The notes beneath the pieces are model-generated. The model ran no database searches. It was given only the letters and a program-made list of their open reading frames with translations, and had not been told where the DNA came from. A program made the position numbers and the translations under genes. This document shows positions 1-7,763 of a stretch of 64,000 bases of DNA, piece by piece. Source of the stretch: Myxococcaceae bacterium (GTDB taxonomy: Bacteria > Myxococcota > Myxococcia > Myxococcales > Myxococcaceae); the NCBI GenBank assembly GCA_017881265.1, contig JADGRA010000066.1:62001-126000 (forward strand). Reading direction: 5' to 3'. The stretch's first letter is position 1. Each line of letters starts with the position of its first letter.

Positions 1-453
1 TTCGGCACGGTGGCCGCCCTCCGGCGGCGGCTGGGCCACCAGCTGCGCTACGTCTTCCGGCACTTTCCGGTGGTGGACCGGGACCCGCTTTCCCAGGAGG
101 CCGCCGAGGCGGCGCTGGCCGCCGGCGCCCAGGGGCGCTTCTGGGAAGCGCATGAAGAGCTCTTCTCCAGGGACCTGGACACGCTACTTGCGGACCCTGC
201 CGCGCTGGCCACGGACTTGAAGCTGGATGTCGGGCGCTTCACCAGCGACTTGCGCGAGGGCACCTTCCGCAGCCGCGTCGCCGACGAGGCCGATGGCGGA
301 CTGAGGAGCGGCATCCACGGCACTCCCACCTTCTTCATCAACGGCACGCGCTTCATCGGCAGCTGGGAGCTGCAGAGCCTGGTGCATGCCCTGCGGGCGC
401 GCATGCGCGCGCTGCCCGCCGAGCGGGCCTCGCAGGGCGCCGCGACGTTGTAA
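1..453 (+). CDS. DsbA-family thioredoxin-fold protein, C-terminal part
   Basis: The reading frame is already open at base 1, so only the last 150 residues are visible and the catalytic CxxC lies outside the window. What remains fits the thioredoxin_4/DsbA group: a helical insertion (AHEELFSRDL) followed by the cis-proline loop GTPTFFING and the final strand and helix. Proteins of this kind are thiol-disulfide oxidoreductases or act near Na+/H+ antiporters; which one cannot be told from the fragment. The stop overlaps the ATG of the next gene (taATG), so the two are probably co-transcribed and translationally coupled. Confidence 0.8.
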   Translation, partial: FGTVAALRRRLGHQLRYVFRHFPVVDRDPLSQEAAEAALAAGAQGRFWEAHEELFSRDLDTLLADPAALATDLKLDVGRFTSDLREGTFRSRVADEADGGLRSGIHGTPTFFINGTRFIGSWELQSLVHALRARMRALPAERASQGAATL

Positions 454-1442
454 TGCGCGTCGTCCAGTTCGACCGTTTCGGCGAGCCGGCGGACGTGCTG
501 CACGTGGTGGACGCGGACGTCCCGGTGCCAGCCGCCGGCGAAGTCCGGGTGCGTCTGACGGCCCGGGCCATCCACCCCTCGGACCTCCAGAATGTGCGCG
601 GCCGCTACGGGCGGCCACCGCCGCTGCCGGCCACCCCGGGGAATGACGCTGCCGGCGTGGTGGAGGCGCTGGGTGCGGGCGTGAAGGCGCCAACGGCAGG
701 GACGCGGGTGGCGCTGCTGCTCGGGGCCAACGCCGGCCGCGGCACCTGGCGCGAGCAGGTGTGCGTCCCGGCGCAGCTGGTGGTGCCGACGCCTGCCGCG
801 CTGAGTGACGCCCAGGCCGGGGCGCTGTGGGTCAACTACCTCAGCATCCTCGTCATGGTGGACGATGTGCTTCATCTCCAGCCAGGGGACGTCCTCATCC
901 AGACCGCGGCCGGGAGCCAGCTGGGGCGGGCCATGCTGGAGTTCGCCCGGGTGCGGGGCCTGGTCCTGGTCAACGTGGTGCGTCGCGCCGAGCAGGCCGA
1001 GGAGCTGCGCCAGCACGGGGCAACGCACGTCGTGGTGGTGCCTGGAGTTGACTTGGTGGCCGCGGTGCGGGCGGTGACGGGGGGCAAGGGGGCCACTGCC
1101 GCCATCGACTCCGTCGGCGGGGACACCGGTGCGGAGGTGCTGGGCGCGCTGCAGGCCGGAGGCACCTGCCTCCTCTTCGGTGCCCTGGATGGCCGGCCGG
1201 TGCCCGTCCACCCGGGCCCCTTCCTTTTCCGCGAGCTCCTCCTGCAGGGCTTCTGGTTGACGCGCTGGCTGCAGCGGGTGCCTCCGGACAGGGTGCGCAC
1301 CGCGGTGGCGGCCATCCTCGCCGGCGCCGAGCGGGGTGACTTCCGTCCAGCCGTCGACTCCACCTACCCGCTGTCCGACGTCCGCGCCGCCGTCCAGAGA
1401 GCGGAGACGCCCGGACGCACCGGCGCCGTGGTTCTCGTCTAG
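453..1442 (+). CDS. MDR-family NAD(P)H-dependent oxidoreductase, quinone-reductase-like
   Basis: This 329-residue protein has the medium-chain dehydrogenase/reductase layout: a GroES-like N-terminal half (VRLTARAIHPSDLQNVRG, then PATPGNDAAGVVEALG) and a C-terminal Rossmann half. The zinc-binding Cys/His set of classical alcohol dehydrogenases is absent, so it is probably of the zinc-independent quinone-oxidoreductase or enoyl-reductase type that reduces alpha,beta-unsaturated carbonyls with NADPH. It begins on the last base of the upstream DsbA-like gene. The substrate cannot be predicted. Confidence 0.85.
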   Translation: MRVVQFDRFGEPADVLHVVDADVPVPAAGEVRVRLTARAIHPSDLQNVRGRYGRPPPLPATPGNDAAGVVEALGAGVKAPTAGTRVALLLGANAGRGTWREQVCVPAQLVVPTPAALSDAQAGALWVNYLSILVMVDDVLHLQPGDVLIQTAAGSQLGRAMLEFARVRGLVLVNVVRRAEQAEELRQHGATHVVVVPGVDLVAAVRAVTGGKGATAAIDSVGGDTGAEVLGALQAGGTCLLFGALDGRPVPVHPGPFLFRELLLQGFWLTRWLQRVPPDRVRTAVAAILAGAERGDFRPAVDSTYPLSDVRAAVQRAETPGRTGAVVLV

Positions 1443-1505
1443 GGGCCTTGCGCCGGCTTCGGCCCGTTGACGGGCCCGGGCAAGTCCAGGCAGCGTCCAC
1501 CTCCG

Positions 1506-1991
1506 GTGAGCGCCTCTCGCCACGTGGTTGTGCTGTGCGCCCTCGCCATCGCCTCGGGGTGTGCGCACGCCGGCGCGGGGACGGAGGCCGACGCGCAGGC
1601 CGCGGTGGCGGAGGGCGTCCGGGCGGCGCTCAAGCTGTACCTGCCGCCAGACCAACCGCAGGGCGGCGCGGTGTGCGTCGAGGTGGTGTCGCTGGCCGAC
1701 TTCGAGCGGGGCGTGGTGGAGGCCCTCGCCAGCACGGGCATCCCCGCCGTGGGGATGGCCGACTGCGCGCGGGCAGGACCGACCGTCGTGCTGCTGGTGA
1801 AGGTGCAGTCCTACGAGTGGACAGACTGGCTGACGCACGGCGCGCTGGCGATGCAAGGGACGGTGGAGACCCGTCCCGACGAGCGGCGCAACTTCCGTCT
1901 TTCCTGGTGGAGGGCGACGTTTCGGGCGACCCTGGCCTTCCGCGACGGCCATTGGTTAGCCGTCTCGGCGGACGAACTGGGCCGCATCTGA
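1506..1991 (+). CDS. Predicted lipoprotein of unknown function
   Basis: I do not recognise a family. The N-terminus reads as a lipoprotein signal: a short basic region, a hydrophobic stretch (VVVLCALAIA) and the lipobox SGC. I chose the GTG at 1506, which puts the lipobox Cys at residue 19. A TTG at 1467 in the same frame would add a Pro-rich extension that spoils the signal peptide. The mature 140 or so residues contain no membrane segment, and the C-terminal half looks beta-rich. It sits between the MDR oxidoreductase and an SDR gene on the same strand. Confidence 0.6.
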   Translation: MSASRHVVVLCALAIASGCAHAGAGTEADAQAAVAEGVRAALKLYLPPDQPQGGAVCVEVVSLADFERGVVEALASTGIPAVGMADCARAGPTVVLLVKVQSYEWTDWLTHGALAMQGTVETRPDERRNFRLSWWRATFRATLAFRDGHWLAVSADELGRI

Positions 1992-2045
1992 GCAGGGCGG
2001 AAATCAGCTAGGGTTCCACCCAAGACGAAGGGAGTGGTGCTGCGC

Positions 2046-2828
2046 ATGGGTCGCCTCGATGGAAAGGTCGCGCTCATCACCGGTGCCAGCTCCGGGCTAG
2101 GACGGGCCGCGGCTCTGCGTTTCCTGCGGGAGGGCGCGCGCGTCGTGCTGGGAGACGTCGACGTCCAAGGGGGCGCCGAGGCGCTGGCTGCCGTCCCGGC
2201 CGAGAGCCGGGCCAACGGGTTGTTCCAGCGGCTCGACGTCTCGCGCGAGGAGGACTGCCAGGCCGCGGTGGACGCGGCGCTGCAGCGCTGGGGCCAGCTG
2301 GACATCGCCCTGGCCAACGCGGGCATCGGGGCGCCGGGCTTCCTGGCAGCACTCGCCCGCAGCGACTGGGAACGGGTGCTGGCCGTCAACCTCACCGGCG
2401 TCTTCCTCACCACGCGGTGCGCGTTTCGAGCCATGCAGGGGCGTGGAGGAAGCCTTTTGGTGATGTCCAGCGTCGCGGGTCTGGAGGGCACCCCCAGCCT
2501 CGGGGCCTACGGCGCGTCCAAGGCCGGCGTGCTGCAGCTGGTGAAGACGCTGGCCCTGGAAGGCGCGCGTTACGGCATCCGCGCCAATGCCGTGTGCCCG
2601 GTGTGGACGGACACGCCCATGGTGGACGCCTTCATCAAGGTGATGGGACTGGGCCGAGAGGCCGGACGGGCGCGCCTTCTGAAGGACATCCCGCTCGGGC
2701 GGCTGGCGACCCCCGAGGATGTCGCCAACGCCTGTCTGTACCTGGCCTCGGACGAAGCCGCCTTCGTCACTGGAGTGACGCTGCCGGTGGACGGGGGACA
2801 CACCGCCGGACGGACGTCAGCGGGCTGA
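2046..2828 (+). CDS. Short-chain dehydrogenase/reductase (SDR)
   Basis: A classical SDR of 260 residues. It has the cofactor motif GASSGLG near the N-terminus, the NAG motif (ALANAGIG), the catalytic Ser region (MSSVAG) and YGASK (Tyr-x3-Lys), and ends with the common GVTLPVDGGHT. A frame-compatible GTG at 2034 exists, but the ATG at 2046 gives the typical MGRLDGKVALITG start. Substrate unknown; the family reduces or oxidises ketones and alcohols with NAD(P)H in the cytoplasm. Confidence 0.88.
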   Translation: MGRLDGKVALITGASSGLGRAAALRFLREGARVVLGDVDVQGGAEALAAVPAESRANGLFQRLDVSREEDCQAAVDAALQRWGQLDIALANAGIGAPGFLAALARSDWERVLAVNLTGVFLTTRCAFRAMQGRGGSLLVMSSVAGLEGTPSLGAYGASKAGVLQLVKTLALEGARYGIRANAVCPVWTDTPMVDAFIKVMGLGREAGRARLLKDIPLGRLATPEDVANACLYLASDEAAFVTGVTLPVDGGHTAGRTSAG

Positions 2829-2866
2829 TGTCGCCTCCGTCGCCATACTGTGCCCCCGCCTCAGCC

Positions 2867-4585
2867 ATGCGCCGGCTCGCCCTCCTCCTCCCCGTGGTGG
2901 CATTGTGGGGCTGTGCCACCACCCGAGGCATGAGCCCGGAGGAGGCCCGGGCGGCCTACAACAAGCTGGTGGAGGACTTCTTCGCCGGGGAGTTCGCCTT
3001 CGACCCGGTCAGGGCCACGAAGGCCGGAATTCACCACTACGACGGTGACCTCGAAGCGTGGACCGAGCCGCGCATCCAGGCCCGGGTGGCCGGGCTGGAG
3101 GACCTCCTCAACCGCGCCACCGCGCTCTGGACGGAGCGGACCGCGCTGGACGGCGACGACTTGATTGACCTGGAAGCGCTCGACGGGCGCCTGCGGGCGG
3201 AGCTCCTCGACTGGAACCTCCTCCGCTTCACGGCGCGAAACCCCATGACGTACGCGCGTCGCCCGGCCGCCGCCATCGACCCGCTCCTCACGCGCAACTT
3301 CGCGCCCGCCAAGGAACGCCTCAAATCCGTCGTCGCCCGGCTGGAGCAGGTCCCGTCGGTGTACGCCGCGGGCCGGGGCAACGTCACCGACCCGCCCAGG
3401 GAGTGGACCGAGCTGGCCATCGCCCTGGCGCGCAGCACGGAGAGCTACCTGAGGGACACGCTTACCCCGTGGGCCAAGGAAGCGGCCGGGAACGACGCCA
3501 TCCTCTGGGCGGACTTTCAGCGCGCCAACATCACCGCCATCGCCTCCACCCAGGACCTCGAGTACTGGCTGACCAAGACGGTGCTGCCGAAGAGCACCGG
3601 CAGCTGGGCGATCGGGCCACGGGCCTACGTGACGCTGCTCAAGCACGCCGAGTTCGTCATCACTCCGCTCGAGGAGCTGCAAGCGCAAGCCGAGGCACAG
3701 CTGCAGAAGGACCGCCTGCTCTTCGTCGAGACGGCGAAGGAAATCGACTCCACGCGCACCCCGGAGCAGGTGCTGGCCAGCCTCGGCAACGAGCACCCGG
3801 CGGCGCGGGCGCTGCTGGCCTATGCACAGCAGACACTGGAACAGGTCCGCCAGTTCGTCGTCCACAAGGACCTGGTCAGCTTCCCCTCGGACGCGCGACC
3901 CCGCGTCGCGGAAACGCCCGTTTACCTGCGCGCCGGGACCGACGCCTTCCTCGACACGCCCGGGCCTTACGAAAGTCATGCCCGGGAGGCCTTCTACTTC
4001 ATCACCCCGCCGGAGCTGAGCTGGGACAGCCGGCACACCGAGGAACACCTGCGCGAGTTCAACACCTCGCGCTTTCCCATTCTCCACGTGCGGGAGGCGT
4101 ACCCGGGGCAATTCGTGCAGTTCCTGTGGGGGCCCCGCTTCCCCACCAAGGTTCGCAAGCTGCTCGTCGCCAACTCCAACGTGCGCGGCTGGGCGGACTA
4201 CGTCGAGGAGCTCGTCATCGAGGAGGGCTTCGCCGACAACAACCCCAAGTACCGACTGGCCCAGCTACAGGAGGCGCTGCTGCGCGACTGCCGGTTCGTG
4301 GTGGGCATCGGCCTGCACACCACCAACATGACGGTGCGGCAGGGCACCGAGCGCTTCACCAAGGAATGCTTCCAGAGTCCGCGGGTGGCCGACGCCGAGG
4401 CCCGGCGCGGCACCTATGACCCGACGTACTCCTCCTCCACCTCCGGGAAGCTGATGATTCTGGAGCTCCGCAAGGACTACCTCTCCCAGAAGGGTGGAAC
4501 GCTGAAGCAGTTTCACGATGCCTTCCTGTCGAAAGGACCGCTGCCGGTCCCACTCGTCCGCAAGCTGCTGTTCCAGGAGCGCTGA
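2867..4585 (+). CDS. DUF885-family lipoprotein with substituted metal-binding motif
   Basis: This 572-residue protein starts with a lipoprotein signal (LLLPVVALWGC) and otherwise follows the DUF885 family, mostly helical proteins thought to be metallopeptidases. Family members normally carry an HExxPGH-type motif. Here the equivalent stretch reads REAYPGQ (residues 409-415): both metal-ligand His are replaced (R409, Q415) while the Glu and surrounding residues (LHV before, FVQFLW after) are kept. The downstream GWADYVEELVIEEGF helix, with its Glu, is intact. I infer an outer-membrane-anchored protein that has lost or changed zinc catalysis. It follows the SDR gene by about 40 bases. Confidence 0.8.
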   Translation: MRRLALLLPVVALWGCATTRGMSPEEARAAYNKLVEDFFAGEFAFDPVRATKAGIHHYDGDLEAWTEPRIQARVAGLEDLLNRATALWTERTALDGDDLIDLEALDGRLRAELLDWNLLRFTARNPMTYARRPAAAIDPLLTRNFAPAKERLKSVVARLEQVPSVYAAGRGNVTDPPREWTELAIALARSTESYLRDTLTPWAKEAAGNDAILWADFQRANITAIASTQDLEYWLTKTVLPKSTGSWAIGPRAYVTLLKHAEFVITPLEELQAQAEAQLQKDRLLFVETAKEIDSTRTPEQVLASLGNEHPAARALLAYAQQTLEQVRQFVVHKDLVSFPSDARPRVAETPVYLRAGTDAFLDTPGPYESHAREAFYFITPPELSWDSRHTEEHLREFNTSRFPILHVREAYPGQFVQFLWGPRFPTKVRKLLVANSNVRGWADYVEELVIEEGFADNNPKYRLAQLQEALLRDCRFVVGIGLHTTNMTVRQGTERFTKECFQSPRVADAEARRGTYDPTYSSSTSGKLMILELRKDYLSQKGGTLKQFHDAFLSKGPLPVPLVRKLLFQER

Positions 4586-4597
4586 ACGGAGTCCTCC

Positions 4598-5017
4598 ATG
4601 CCCACGCCCGATTCGCCCCACTTTGCCTTCTGGCTGATTCAGGCCTTCGTCTCGCTCTTTCTCACCATCCTCTTCCTGCAGTCCGGGATGGACAAGGTGA
4701 TGGACTGGCGGGGCAACCTCGGCTACCTCGAGCCACACTTCGCCAAGAGTCCGCTGGCCGCGGTGGCGCCGCTGATGCTCCTCGTCCTCACCGTCCTCGA
4801 GGTGTCCGCCGGCGTCGTCACTGGCGTCGGCTTCCTCGAACTGCTGGTGCTGGGCAAGGCGCAGATTGCCTTCTGGGGGACGGGCCTGTGTGCGCTCGCC
4901 CTCACCGCACTCTTCTTCGGCCAGCGGATGGCCAAGGACTACGCCGGCGCAGCCATCTTGGTGCCCTACTTCCTGCTCACCGTCGTCGGACTCTGGGTCA
5001 CCAGTCGCCCCCGGTGA
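4598..5017 (+). CDS. DoxX-like small membrane protein
   Basis: A 139-residue protein with four hydrophobic segments (around residues 10-30, 50-75, 80-105 and 115-135). The first carries the LQSGMDKVMDW stretch typical of DoxX-type proteins, where a Lys ends the first helix. Members of this family have been tied to thiol or quinone redox in some bacteria, but no specific role can be assigned. Start supported by a CGGAG six bases before the ATG. Its stop overlaps the GTG of the next gene. Confidence 0.7.
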   Translation: MPTPDSPHFAFWLIQAFVSLFLTILFLQSGMDKVMDWRGNLGYLEPHFAKSPLAAVAPLMLLVLTVLEVSAGVVTGVGFLELLVLGKAQIAFWGTGLCALALTALFFGQRMAKDYAGAAILVPYFLLTVVGLWVTSRPR

Positions 5018-5409
5018 AGGTATCCAGCGCCGTCACCCTGAAGCTTTTGGCCGGGCCGCTCGCCGTGTGCCGCCTTCCGGCCGACGCGTCGGTGCCGGCC
5101 TGGGCGGTGGGCGCCCTGGTGTCGGTGACGCGCACGCCGGAGGAGCTCTCGGTGGTGTGCGCCGAGCAGGCCGTGCCGGACAGCGTCCGGGCGGAACGGG
5201 GCTTCCGGTGCCTGGCGGTGGTGGGGCCCCTCAGCTTCGCCACCACCGGCCTCATTGCGGCCCTCGCCTCGCTGCTCGCCGACGCCCACCTCAGCATCTT
5301 CGTCCTCTCCACGTTCGACACGGATTTGCTCCTGCTTCGGCAGGCCGACCTCGCCCAGGCGGTGGCCGCACTGCGCGGCTCTGGCCACACCGTCGCCGGA
5401 ATGCCCTGA
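5014..5409 (+). CDS. ACT-domain protein
   Basis: This 131-residue protein resembles stand-alone ACT proteins of the ACT_7/CASTOR type. It has an N-terminal beta-rich half (LKLLAGPLAVCRLPADA, SVTRTPEELSVVC) and a C-terminal ACT fold (HLSIFVLSTFDTDLLL). ACT domains bind small ligands, usually amino acids; the ligand here is unknown. The GTG start overlaps the upstream TGA (GTGA), implying translational coupling to the DoxX-like gene. Confidence 0.75.
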   Translation: MKVSSAVTLKLLAGPLAVCRLPADASVPAWAVGALVSVTRTPEELSVVCAEQAVPDSVRAERGFRCLAVVGPLSFATTGLIAALASLLADAHLSIFVLSTFDTDLLLLRQADLAQAVAALRGSGHTVAGMP

Positions 5410-5411
5410 CC

Positions 5412-6824
5412 ATGACCATCCCGCTTCTGCTCTTGCACCTTGTGCTGTCGTCGGCGGACGCCGCGTCCGTCCGCACCCTGCGGGTCGACTTCTTCCACAC
5501 CGGTGACGCCACCCGCGAGCTGTTCGCTCTGGAGCGACTGGTGATTGAGCCCACGCCCTGGCCGGGCAATCCGGCACGGCCCCTCGACGACACGGGGCTG
5601 GGCAATTACTTCTTCGAGGTACGCAACACCACCACCGGCGCGCTGCTCTACTCGCGCGGCTTCTCCAGCATCTACGGCGAGTGGGAGGACACCGCGGCGG
5701 CCAAGGACCACGTGCGCACGTTCGCCGAGTCCCTGCGCTTTCCGCTTCCGGCGGACCCGGTTGAGGTGACCCTCACGAAGCGGAGCGCCGGCAAGCCCTT
5801 CGCTCCCGTCTGGACGTTCGCCGTCGACCCGCATTCGAAGGACATCGACGCCTCGCCGCCTCCGTCGCCCGGTCCGCTGCTGCGGCTGATGGTCAACGGC
5901 GCCCCCTCCAGCAAGGTCGACCTCCTCATGCTGTGCGATGGCTACACCCTCGCCCAGCGCTCGGACTTCGAGCGCGACGCGCGCCGGATGATGGCAGTCC
6001 TGTTCGCCACCTCCCCCTTCAAGGAGCGGCGCGGGGACTTCAACGTCTGGGGCCTGTGTGCCCCCTCCGCGGTGGCGGGCATCTCGCGCCCCTCGACCGG
6101 CATCCACCGGCGCTCGCGGGTGGGCACCACCTACGACGCCTTCGGCAGCGAGCGGTACATCCTCACCTTCGACAACCATTCCTTTCGCGACGTGGCCTCC
6201 TTTGCGCCGTACGACTTCGTGGAAATCCTCGTCAACGGTGAGACGTACGGCGGAGGCGGCATCTTTGGCCTTTACGCCACCGCCGCCTCGAAGAGTCGCT
6301 GGGCCCCGTACCTCTTCGTGCACGAGTTTGGCCACCACTTCGCCGGCCTGGCCGACGAGTACTTCACCAGCGAGAGTACGCAGCTTCCGGCGCAAGGGCG
6401 CCCGGAGCCCTGGGAGCCGAATGTCACCGCCGTCAGCGACCTCGACCACCTCAAGTGGCGCTCGCTGGTGACACCCGGCACGCCCGTCCCGACGCCCTGG
6501 AAGAAGCAGCAATTCGAGGCACGCGACCGCGAGCTGCAGGCCATCCGCAAGCAGATTCGCGCCGCGCAGCGGCCGGAGAAGGAGATGGACGCGCTCTTCC
6601 AGCAGTCGAAGGAGGAATTCAGCGCCCTCCTGCACAACGACGCCTACAGCCACCGGGTCGGCGCCTTCGAGGGCGCGATGTACGAGTCCACCGGCTACTA
6701 CCGTCCCGAGGAGGACTGCGTCATGTTCCTCCGCAACGACGTGCCCTTCTGCCACGTGTGCCAGAACGCCATCTCCCAGGTCATCGACCTCTACGCTGGA
6801 AGCCCGCCCGCCGGCGGCCACTAG
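5412..6824 (+). CDS. Peptidase family M64 (IgA-peptidase-like) secreted metallopeptidase
   Basis: A 470-residue secreted protein: signal peptide MTIPLLLLHLVLSSADA, an N-terminal beta domain with KVDLLMLCDGYTLAQ, then the M64 zinc site HEFGHH (H304, E305, H308) followed by AGLADEY. M64 includes the Clostridium IgA peptidase, but most members are of unknown target; a degradative or predatory role is plausible in a myxobacterium. The protein ends with a Cys pair (CVMFLRNDVPFCHVC region). It lies two bases after the ACT gene and six before crcB. Confidence 0.88.
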   Translation: MTIPLLLLHLVLSSADAASVRTLRVDFFHTGDATRELFALERLVIEPTPWPGNPARPLDDTGLGNYFFEVRNTTTGALLYSRGFSSIYGEWEDTAAAKDHVRTFAESLRFPLPADPVEVTLTKRSAGKPFAPVWTFAVDPHSKDIDASPPPSPGPLLRLMVNGAPSSKVDLLMLCDGYTLAQRSDFERDARRMMAVLFATSPFKERRGDFNVWGLCAPSAVAGISRPSTGIHRRSRVGTTYDAFGSERYILTFDNHSFRDVASFAPYDFVEILVNGETYGGGGIFGLYATAASKSRWAPYLFVHEFGHHFAGLADEYFTSESTQLPAQGRPEPWEPNVTAVSDLDHLKWRSLVTPGTPVPTPWKKQQFEARDRELQAIRKQIRAAQRPEKEMDALFQQSKEEFSALLHNDAYSHRVGAFEGAMYESTGYYRPEEDCVMFLRNDVPFCHVCQNAISQVIDLYAGSPPAGGH

Positions 6825-6830
6825 CCCCCC

Positions 6831-7217
6831 ATGCCCACGCGCTCCCTGCTGGTCGCGCTCGGTGGAGCGCTGGGCTCGGTCGGCCGCTACTGGGTGGGGG
6901 GCCTGGCCCCCAGGCTGCTCGGCCAGGCGTTTCCCTACGGGACGCTGGTGGTCAACGTCCTCGGCTCGTTCCTCATCTCGCTGGTGATGGGGGTGGCGCT
7001 GCAGAGCACCAGCGTCCCGGTCAACCTTCGCGTGTTTCTCGCCACCGGCGTCATCGGCGGCTTCACCACCTACTCCACCTTCAACTACGAGACGCTGGTG
7101 CTGCTGCAGCAGAAGCTGTGGCTCACCGCAGGCGTGAATCTCGCCGGAACCTTGCTCGGCTGCCTGGTCGCCGGGGTGCTCGGCCTCTGGGTGGCGCGCC
7201 TGGTGGTGGGCAGCTGA
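6831..7217 (+). CDS. crcB: Fluoride channel CrcB/Fluc
   Basis: A 128-residue membrane protein with four transmembrane helices and the Fluc signature GGFTTYSTF, preceded by the NVLGSF motif that lines the pore. Fluc proteins form dual-topology dimers that let fluoride leave the cytoplasm. It is the last gene of the run starting at 4598 and begins six bases after the M64 peptidase. I see no fluoride riboswitch in front of it, which fits expression from an upstream promoter. Confidence 0.93.
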   Translation: MPTRSLLVALGGALGSVGRYWVGGLAPRLLGQAFPYGTLVVNVLGSFLISLVMGVALQSTSVPVNLRVFLATGVIGGFTTYSTFNYETLVLLQQKLWLTAGVNLAGTLLGCLVAGVLGLWVARLVVGS

Positions 7218-7346
7218 GCCCGCCCGGGGGGGGCCGCGTGGGAACCTGGCGCTAGGCTGGCTTGGAACGAGGGCCGCATTCACGGAGAGTGCAGACGCCC
7301 GGCCCCCACCCGGGGGGCTGTGCCGTCCGAGTGCAGGGGAGTTCGC

Positions 7347-7739
7347 ATGCCTGAGCCTGTGTCTAGCCCGATTCGCGGCGTCCTCGCCGCGCTAACCGCC
7401 GCCTGGCGGGCGGGACGGACGAAGGACATCTCCGCGCTGCTGCACCCCTCGGTGGTGTTTGTCCGCCCGGGCTTCGCCGGCCGGGCGGAGGGCCGGGCGG
7501 CGTGCGTGGCGACGTACGACGACTTTCTCGCCGCGGCGCTGGTGCTCCGCTACGAGGAGTCGGAGCCCACGGTGGACGTCTTCGGCGACACGGCGGTGGC
7601 CTCCTTCCGCTGGGAGATGGCGTGGGAGGTCGGCGGCCAGCGCTCCGAGGAATCCGGCCATGACCTCTACGTGCTGGTCCGGACGGAGGGGCGCTGGCTC
7701 ATCGCCTGGCGGACGCTGCTGTCCGCACCGGCCAGCTGA
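7347..7739 (+). CDS. NTF2-like / SnoaL-type small protein
   Basis: This 130-residue protein has the cone-shaped NTF2-like pattern: an N-terminal helix (VLAALTAAWRAGRTKDI), LLHPSVVFV, then VDVFGDTAVASFRWEM and a last strand GRWLIAWRTLL. Such proteins are small enzymes or ligand binders; no catalytic assignment is possible. The ATG at 7347 is preceded by AGGGGAG at a good distance, so I prefer it to the GTG at 7320. It converges on glpD with a 24-base gap. Confidence 0.75.
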   Translation: MPEPVSSPIRGVLAALTAAWRAGRTKDISALLHPSVVFVRPGFAGRAEGRAACVATYDDFLAAALVLRYEESEPTVDVFGDTAVASFRWEMAWEVGGQRSEESGHDLYVLVRTEGRWLIAWRTLLSAPAS

Positions 7740-7763
7740 CGGCCTCCTTTGGGGGGCGTGCCG

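Noticed and set aside
48-1952. A 634-codon open frame on the - strand over the first two genes
   Set aside because: Antisense shadow; the + strand shows DsbA-like and MDR motifs with normal codon use and linked start/stop overlaps.
6700-6831. Fluoride riboswitch before crcB
   Set aside because: The space between the M64 stop and crcB is six bases and the preceding sequence is coding; I found no fluoride aptamer pattern.
4998-7283. A 761-codon open frame on the - strand across the M64 and CrcB genes
   Set aside because: It is the antisense shadow of real + strand genes in GC-rich DNA. The encoded protein is Arg/Gly/Ala-rich with no domain, while the + strand frames contain clear M64, ACT and CrcB motifs.
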